Below, piece after piece: positions 6,116 through 10,293 of a DNA stretch of 10,293 nt. Positions within the stretch are counted from its first letter, which is position 1, and each line of letters starts with the position of its first letter. The stretch comes from Candidatus Woesearchaeota archaeon CG07_land_8_20_14_0_80_44_23. Its GTDB lineage: Archaea; Nanobdellota; Nanobdellia; Woesearchaeales; 0-14-0-80-44-23. The translations under genes were made by a program, and so were the position numbers. The notes beneath the pieces are model-generated. The model was not told the origin of the DNA. It saw nothing but the letters and a program-made list of their open reading frames with translations, and did not search any database. Location: assembly GCA_002779235.1 (NCBI GenBank), contig PEXD01000017.1:3846-14138 (forward strand), given 5' to 3'.

Positions 6116-6376
6116 ATGGCGCAACCATCAGAATATGAGCTGGAAATTGAGGGGATAGCATCTGAAATAAGGAAGGCTAGGGCAAGGCTTGTGTGCATCC
6201 AGCTTCCGGCAGGACTTAAGATGCAGGCAGCTGATATACAGGATGCGCTTCAGAAAAAAACACGCGCAGAGATTGTAATCTGGGGCGGCTCGTGCTTTGG
6301 AGCCTGCGACATTCCCAATCTTTCAGGAACAAAGATAGACCTTCTCGTGCAATGGGGGCATAGCGAGCTAAAATGA
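6116..6376 (+). CDS. Single-domain Dph2-like protein (truncated diphthamide synthase subunit)
   Basis: This 86-aa protein matches the first domain of Dph2, the radical enzyme that puts the 3-amino-3-carboxypropyl group of S-adenosylmethionine on the elongation factor 2 histidine in diphthamide synthesis. Recognisable parts are YELEIEGIASEIRKA, RLVCIQLPAGLKMQA (24-38), GGSCFGACD (57-65) and DLLVQWGHSELK (75-86). Cys64 in FGACD corresponds to the domain-1 ligand of the 4Fe-4S cluster. Full archaeal Dph2 has about 320-340 residues and needs a second and third cysteine in domains 2 and 3; both domains are missing. The stop comes right after the GHSE motif and overlaps the next start by ATGA. The frame after the stop shows no Dph2 sequence. 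It may be a decayed gene, one half of a split gene, or a repurposed domain. Confidence 0.85.
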   Translation: MAQPSEYELEIEGIASEIRKARARLVCIQLPAGLKMQAADIQDALQKKTRAEIVIWGGSCFGACDIPNLSGTKIDLLVQWGHSELK

Positions 6377-7611
6377 CAGAAGCAAACCCGCCTGAAGAAA
6401 GCCAGCTGCATCAGCATTTCCCAAACTTTTCAATAAGTTCAGAGCGCCTGGAAGCAATGCACGGCGATTTTATTTCAGCAGCAGAGACAATAAGGCGTGC
6501 CATAGCTGAAAACCGTCCGATACTTCTCAGGCACCATTCTGACTGCGACGGCTATTCTGCAGCCCTTTCCCTTGAGCAGGCAATGCTTCCTCTCATAGAA
6601 GAACGCCACAGGCGCGAGCGCCCATGGATTTACTACAAGCGGATTCCAAACAAGAGCCCATATTATAATTATTCAGATGCGCTAAGGGACATTTCATCAT
6701 CGCTTTCAGACAGCGAGAGGTTCGGGCTCAGGCCCCCTCTCATCCTGCTTGTCGACTTCGGGGTTTCAAAGGACGAGCTTTACATATTGCGCCATCTCAG
6801 GCTTTATCATGCCAAAATAATAATCATTGACCATCACGAGCCCGGACTTGAGGGTGAAAGCATGGTAGAATGCCGAAAGCTTGTCGATGCTGCGCTCAAT
6901 CCGCATTTTCTCGGGTTTGATGGAAACATCACTGCAGGAATGCTTGCCTTTGAGCTTTCAAGAATAATTAACACTGGCACAGGGGAAAATTTCCTTCTCC
7001 CCTCTCTTTCAGGAATATCGGACAAAAGCGAGTGCCCCGAACTTGATGAGTATCTTAAAAGGGCAAAATCAAAATTTTCAGCTGAATTCATAAAGTCGCT
7101 TGCAGAGTGCATAGATTTTTTGGCATACACTCTCGGGCAGGCAGAGGCGAGAAGAATTGTCTCAGACATCTTCTTTGAGCCGGAAATTCAGGAGAATCTC
7201 GTTTCAATTCTCCTTCCCGAGGTAAGGAGAAGGAAGGAGGCTGCCCTAGCTTCTGCTCTGCGCCTCGCAAGGGTTGAAACGCTGGGGAAAATACGTCTTG
7301 CTCAAGTTGAATTTTCAGAGATGGCGAGGCAGGATTATCCCCCTCAAGGCAGGATTGCCGGCATGTGCTTTGATGAGCTTTCAAAAAATGAGCATAATCT
7401 TATTCTCTTCTTCATCCTTTCCGATTCTATAATAATAAGGTCAAATGCTGAAAAATTCAGCGCTCCCAATTTTGTATCATTCATTGGAAAAAAGCTTTCA
7501 CTGTTCGGAATTGAAGGAGGAGGGCATGCATCAGCAGGCACAGTAAGGTTTTTCCATTTTGCAAAGGCGGCAGTTATTGAAGAGGCAAGAGCATATCTGA
7601 AGAGGTTATGA
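6373..7611 (+). CDS. DHH/DHHA1 family phosphoesterase (archaeal RecJ-like)
   Basis: This 412-aa protein has the motifs of the DHH superfamily: HSDCDGYSA (55-63), LLVDFG with Asp128, IIIDHHEP with Asp153-His154-His155, and a C-terminal DHHA1 domain with GGGHASAG (382-389). These residues bind two metal ions in 5'-3' exonucleases of the RecJ type and in nanoRNA and cyclic-dinucleotide phosphodiesterases. Archaeal relatives include the GINS-associated RecJ-like nucleases. The middle section (about 225-345) is helical and less conserved, typical of the archaeal subgroup. Substrate (ssDNA, RNA or short oligonucleotides) cannot be told from the sequence. The gene overlaps the Dph2-like gene before it and the membrane-protein gene after it by ATGA, so all three are coupled. 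The first 20 residues are poorly structured. Confidence 0.88.
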   Translation: MTEANPPEESQLHQHFPNFSISSERLEAMHGDFISAAETIRRAIAENRPILLRHHSDCDGYSAALSLEQAMLPLIEERHRRERPWIYYKRIPNKSPYYNYSDALRDISSSLSDSERFGLRPPLILLVDFGVSKDELYILRHLRLYHAKIIIIDHHEPGLEGESMVECRKLVDAALNPHFLGFDGNITAGMLAFELSRIINTGTGENFLLPSLSGISDKSECPELDEYLKRAKSKFSAEFIKSLAECIDFLAYTLGQAEARRIVSDIFFEPEIQENLVSILLPEVRRRKEAALASALRLARVETLGKIRLAQVEFSEMARQDYPPQGRIAGMCFDELSKNEHNLILFFILSDSIIIRSNAEKFSAPNFVSFIGKKLSLFGIEGGGHASAGTVRFFHFAKAAVIEEARAYLKRL

Positions 7612-8036
7612 TGGAGCAGTGCTTAATCTGGATTCTGGCATTTGTATCCTCTATCAGCGGCCTTCCTGCCGGCTTCTTTATTGCAAAATTATGCGCAGTT
7701 GAGAAGTCAGAGGTTTACTCTTCTGTCTCGTTTTTCAGCCAGATGCTCTTTGCATCCTTTTTTTCAGTGCTGGCATACTTTATTTTTTCCAGCATCCTGC
7801 TTGAGATTGCAATGTGCGCTTTCGCCATAATTGCTGCCATGTTTATTCCATACTCGGCAAAATCATTCAAGGCATCAATTTTGGCATGCATTCTTGCGCT
7901 GGGCGCGTTCCTAATCTGGGGCAACCGGGCAGCATTTTTCATTTTGTGCGCGCTTGCCTTTCTTTTTTTCCTGCTGTGCAGCTCAGCGCTTTATTTTGCA
8001 TCAGCCGGCAAGCCCGAGAAAAAGAGACCTTATTGA
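7608..8036 (+). CDS. Five-span membrane protein (unknown)
   Basis: This 142-aa protein is hydrophobic almost throughout, with about five predicted membrane helices (roughly 5-27, 41-60, 63-82, 88-104, 108-130) and a short basic C-terminal tail (GKPEKKRPY). I do not recognise a family. The ATG overlaps the TGA of the DHH gene; a second ATG follows directly and could equally serve. AGAGG lies just upstream. Six cysteines are scattered in the helices without an obvious motif. The 3' end runs 36 nt into the convergent transglutaminase gene, so both mRNAs are antisense to each other there. A transporter-like or accessory role is speculation. Confidence 0.7.
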   Translation: MMEQCLIWILAFVSSISGLPAGFFIAKLCAVEKSEVYSSVSFFSQMLFASFFSVLAYFIFSSILLEIAMCAFAIIAAMFIPYSAKSFKASILACILALGAFLIWGNRAAFFILCALAFLFFLLCSSALYFASAGKPEKKRPY

Positions 8037-9989
8037 AGCGCCTATCCTGTTCAGGTAGAATTCTGCAATCTCCGCAATGCTTTTCCTTAAGTAAACCTGG
8101 AATTTGGCGCTCTCAAGCTGAGTGCTTCCTGTCTGGTCGCTGAAACTGATTTCTATGGTCAGGTTGTTCTCGCCTGATATGAGCAGTTTCCTGTTCAGCT
8201 CCGCAGAAACAAGAAGCGGGAATTTTACCCCGCTGTTCAGCGAAACATTATCAGATACGCCGTCAGGGATTATTCTTATCATAATCTGCCCCGGCTCCCC
8301 TGCATTGCGAATTACTGCAAAGTCAACTGTCGGATTCTTTTTCTGCTCTGATATTATGTAGCTTTGGTTAAGGACAATTGAGATTTTAGGCCTTTCTATT
8401 GCCAGGTAACTTATTTTTTTGCTCACAAAAAGCCCGCCGTTTTCTATTGTAAGCACTGTTGTTAAATTGCCAGATTTTTCAGGGTATACAGGAAAGCTGA
8501 AAGGCAACGACTGCATTATTGAGAAGCTGGCGCTCCTGCAGGCAGTTCCCAGGCAGACGCTTGCACCGCTTATTGGAGTGTTGCCGACATTCCTGAGCGT
8601 GCAGGATATGCTTGCGTTCTCTCCGGCATAAATCACCGCGGACTTGCATTCAGCGCTTATCTGCGCAAGGTAATGCTGCCTTTTTTCACTCGCTATCTGC
8701 TCTGCCTCAGCTACTGCCTCCTCATATGAAATGCTTTTGCTGAGCTCATCTGCCCTGATTACAACTGTTGACAGCGAACTCTCACTGTAGATGCTTACAG
8801 GTATTGAGTATATCGAGCCTCTTTCAAGCTCCTTTGTCTTCACAATCCAGCTAAGCTTGGCTGTCTCATAGGGCGCGAGCACAATGTCCTTTGTGGGCTC
8901 GTCAATAATTGTCAGCGCATCACTTCTTGATATTGACACCCGCCTTGCTATATAATGGTCTGTAGGATTGTAGAGCTGCGCCTCCACAACATCGTAGGAT
9001 GAAAGCCCTATTTCATTATCAAACAGGGAGGCATTTATCATCAGCTCTTCTGCTCTTTTTGCGTTTTCAATAAGAGTTGCATTTGTCTCTATCTTGCCTG
9101 GGCTTAGCTCGGCATTGAATGACTTCCATAAATAGGAAGCAGGCACAATATCTGATTCAGCAGAATCCATGAATTTTATGTGGGAAGCATCCACATACCC
9201 TGCCTGCCCGTATGTCTGGTCAAATGAGAGCCAGCCATAGCCCGGAAAATACGCCTCTGCCCAGGCATGGTTTCCGAACCCGCTGATTTCCGGCAGGCTG
9301 GAATAAGCCATTCCTGATACATACCTTGCAGGTATCCCTATTGACCTGCACATCGCTATGAAAAGGGTTGCAAACTCGTCGCAGGTGCCCCTCCTGTTTT
9401 CAAATACCCAAACAGAATCTTCAACAACATTTCCATAACTGATGTCATATTTCACATTATTATTCACCCAGAAATTGAGCCTTGAGACCGCCTCAAAAAG
9501 GTTGTCGCTCCCGTTTGTTATCTCAGATGCCTTCTTTGCAATGTCATCATCTACTATTATCTTCCCGCTGCTGTTGAGATATTGGATGTAGTCTGACAAA
9601 TTGTTGAGTATAGGAAAAAGCACCCTTGAATTTACAGGATTCTCCCTCCTTTTTGTAGTTACATCTGCATTAATGATGTAACTTAGGGATTTTTCATTAG
9701 GCGAATCCCACCTGAACACAAAGCAGCATTGTGAACGCGATGAATTTGGGTAGGTGCTTATTGTTGCGCTCTGGAACTCGTCATTTTTTGGGAATAATGA
9801 AAGGTTTGCCGTTACATAGCTTATCTGGCTATTGCTTCCCCTGTCAATCATTATTGCAGCGCTTACTGAGATATTTATTTTTGCTGTTGAAGACAGTTCA
9901 GCCCAGTTGTCCTCCTGAGACAGGGCTGCCTGGCATAGAATTAGTGCAAAGAACAAAGTAAGAGCTGCTGCTGTTTGTGCCTTTCGCAT
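8001..9989 (-). CDS. Secreted transglutaminase-like protein with C-terminal beta-sandwich region
   Basis: This 662-aa protein begins with a signal peptide (MRKAQTAAALTLFFALILCQ, cleavage near ALS-QED, about 24). Residues about 160-265 are a transglutaminase-like domain with the full triad: Cys203 in GTCDEFATLF, His241 in GNHAWAEAYFPGYGW, and Asp257 in LSFDQTYG. Such domains act as cysteine proteases, amidases or cross-linking enzymes; which is unknown here. After it comes a long region rich in beta strands and NxS/T sequons, probably Ig- or CARDB-like modules (about 325-640), with a four-cysteine patch near ECKSAV, SCTLRN, VCLGTAC. No C-terminal membrane anchor is evident, so it may be released or held at the surface by partners. 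The frame is open for 39 more codons upstream, but the ATG at 9989 has both the signal peptide and a Shine-Dalgarno sequence. Confidence 0.87.
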   Translation of the reverse strand: MRKAQTAAALTLFFALILCQAALSQEDNWAELSSTAKINISVSAAIMIDRGSNSQISYVTANLSLFPKNDEFQSATISTYPNSSRSQCCFVFRWDSPNEKSLSYIINADVTTKRRENPVNSRVLFPILNNLSDYIQYLNSSGKIIVDDDIAKKASEITNGSDNLFEAVSRLNFWVNNNVKYDISYGNVVEDSVWVFENRRGTCDEFATLFIAMCRSIGIPARYVSGMAYSSLPEISGFGNHAWAEAYFPGYGWLSFDQTYGQAGYVDASHIKFMDSAESDIVPASYLWKSFNAELSPGKIETNATLIENAKRAEELMINASLFDNEIGLSSYDVVEAQLYNPTDHYIARRVSISRSDALTIIDEPTKDIVLAPYETAKLSWIVKTKELERGSIYSIPVSIYSESSLSTVVIRADELSKSISYEEAVAEAEQIASEKRQHYLAQISAECKSAVIYAGENASISCTLRNVGNTPISGASVCLGTACRSASFSIMQSLPFSFPVYPEKSGNLTTVLTIENGGLFVSKKISYLAIERPKISIVLNQSYIISEQKKNPTVDFAVIRNAGEPGQIMIRIIPDGVSDNVSLNSGVKFPLLVSAELNRKLLISGENNLTIEISFSDQTGSTQLESAKFQVYLRKSIAEIAEFYLNRIGASIRSLFLGLAG

Positions 9990-9992
9990 TTT

Positions 9993-9998
9993 CTCCCT
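9993..9998 (-). promoter_or_regulatory. Shine-Dalgarno site of the transglutaminase-like gene
   Basis: AGGGAG on the minus strand lies 3 nt before the ATG at 9989. It supports this start over the upstream in-frame ATG at 10106 and implies an untranslated leader, unlike the leaderless genes nearby. Confidence 0.55.
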
Positions 9999-10022
9999 GA
10001 AAAATGAGGCGCCGAGGAAGGG

Positions 10023-10090
10023 ACTTTCACACACATAAAGCAAGCGTTTGCTTTTTTTATGAAAGTGCTTTGAACCCTTGAGCCCTTTCA
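10023..10090. repeat. Overlapping alternative hairpins upstream of the transglutaminase gene
   Basis: ACTTTCA (10023-10029) is the reverse complement of TGAAAGT (10060-10066), and inside it AAAGCAA (10037-10043) pairs with TTGCTTT (10048-10054) over a GCGT loop. The same TGAAAGTGCT (10060-10069) also pairs, with one mismatch, with AGCCCTTTCA (10081-10090). The two folds exclude each other because they share the arm at 10060-10066. The T-run at 10052-10058 could act as a terminator on the plus strand; on the minus strand CATAAAAAAAG is a weak TATA candidate. Confidence 0.55.
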
Positions 10091-10094
10091 GGCA

Positions 10095-10159
10095 AAGGAT
10101 TAGCAATCCTTCGCAATACCATGCTATGCGACCTCGGCGTGACTGTAAATATCGCCGAG
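10095..10159. repeat. Three consecutive short hairpins
   Basis: AAGGATT (10095-10101) and AATCCTT (10105-10111) are perfect arms around AGC. Immediately next, CGC-ATA and TATGCG (10112-10130) form a 6-bp stem with one bulged A. CTCGGCG (10133-10139) and CGCCGAG (10153-10159) are perfect arms with a 13-nt loop. A third CGCCGAG copy lies at 10010-10016, giving another possible pairing partner. No open reading frame with support lies here. Confidence 0.55.
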
Positions 10160-10162
10160 TTG

Positions 10163-10172
10163 TTTTTAAATG
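10163..10172 (-). promoter_or_regulatory. Candidate TATA box, distal promoter of the transglutaminase gene
   Basis: CATTTAAAAA on the minus strand resembles the TATA boxes used elsewhere in the window. If active it would start a transcript near 10140 and give the transglutaminase gene a leader of about 150 nt containing most of the hairpins at 10023-10130. This is an inference from position and base composition only. Confidence 0.3.
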
Positions 10173-10198
10173 TTTCTAAGCAGAAGGTTTTCTTGATT

Positions 10199-10265
10199 AC
10201 AAAGAAATGCTTTACATTTCTTTGTTTCAAAAATTCGCCATTGCGAATTTTTGTTACAAAGAAAT
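10199..10265. repeat. Long compound inverted repeat with three ACAAAGAAAT arms
   Basis: ACAAAGAAATG (10199-10209) and CATTTCTTTGT (10215-10225) are perfect 11-nt arms around CTTTA. CAAAAATTCGC (10228-10238) and GCGAATTTTTG (10243-10253) are perfect 11-nt arms around CATT. ACAAAGAAAT recurs at 10256-10265, so the middle arm 10216-10225 can instead pair outward and extend the second hairpin to 23-nt arms with a single TT/TT internal mismatch. The structure is far beyond what chance gives in 67 nt. It may be a regulatory RNA fold, a terminator region or a small non-coding palindromic repeat element. Confidence 0.7.
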
Positions 10266-10293
10266 TGCGCAGGGTTTAAAGCCCCTCACTTTA

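Noticed and set aside
9961..10000. Lipobox in the transglutaminase signal peptide (LILC)
   Set aside because: The residue before the cysteine is Leu, not Gly, Ala or Ser, so lipidation is unlikely; a normal cleavage after ALS fits better.
9990..10106. 39-codon N-terminal extension of the transglutaminase-like protein
   Set aside because: The extension would put a non-hydrophobic stretch before a perfect signal peptide and would code through the hairpins; the ATG at 9989 has a Shine-Dalgarno site.
10121..10279. 52-codon open frame on the plus strand starting ATGCTATGCG
   Set aside because: It runs straight through the CTCGGCG hairpin and both long palindromes, has no Shine-Dalgarno sequence, no TATA box at the right distance, and a translation without recognisable character. 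The palindromes explain the sequence better.
1..10293. CRISPR array, tRNA gene, insertion sequence or integrase
   Set aside because: No regularly spaced direct repeats, cloverleaf with TTCGA-type T-arm, or transposase/integrase motifs were found by eye on either strand. The repeats at the right end are inverted and irregularly spaced.

Overview
The window looks like a piece of an archaeal chromosome, most plausibly from a small-genome DPANN-type lineage. The evidence is a set of archaeal information-processing genes (homotetramer-type tRNA-splicing endonuclease, Hjc Holliday-junction resolvase, TFE alpha, an archaeal DHH/DHHA1 phosphoesterase, a Dph2 fragment), archaeal TATA boxes about 25-29 nt upstream of several starts (leaderless transcription), ATGA stop/start overlaps and arginine codons dominated by AGG/AGA. 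The exact phylum cannot be fixed from the sequence alone. No tRNA, rRNA, CRISPR array, transposase or integrase was seen.

Layout. (1) 1-2644, minus strand: a leaderless MEMO1-family gene, then a 35-aa single-span membrane peptide, then two paralogous membrane-anchored proteins that share six cysteines at matching places. (2) 2732-3151, plus strand: a NUDIX Ap4A-type hydrolase, divergent from the MEMO gene. (3) 3148-4942, minus strand: a small acidic protein, a SpoIIM/DUF95 membrane protein, and endA with its own promoter. endA and the NUDIX gene converge with overlapping stop codons. (4) 5031-6067, plus strand: hjc and tfe alpha, fused by an ATGA overlap. (5) 6116-8036, plus strand: a TATA-driven operon of a one-domain Dph2 remnant, a DHH/DHHA1 phosphoesterase and a five-span membrane protein, each joined to the next by an ATGA overlap. 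(6) 8001-9989, minus strand: a secreted 662-aa transglutaminase-like protein whose 3' end overlaps the membrane-protein gene by 36 nt. (7) 9990-10293: about 300 nt without a convincing gene, packed with perfect or near-perfect inverted repeats.

Together the window mixes DNA repair, transcription and tRNA processing with surface/envelope proteins. The points most worth a second look are the Dph2 gene that stops exactly after its first domain, the six-cysteine surface-protein pair with its small membrane partner, and the hairpin field upstream of the transglutaminase gene, where repeated arms allow mutually exclusive pairings.
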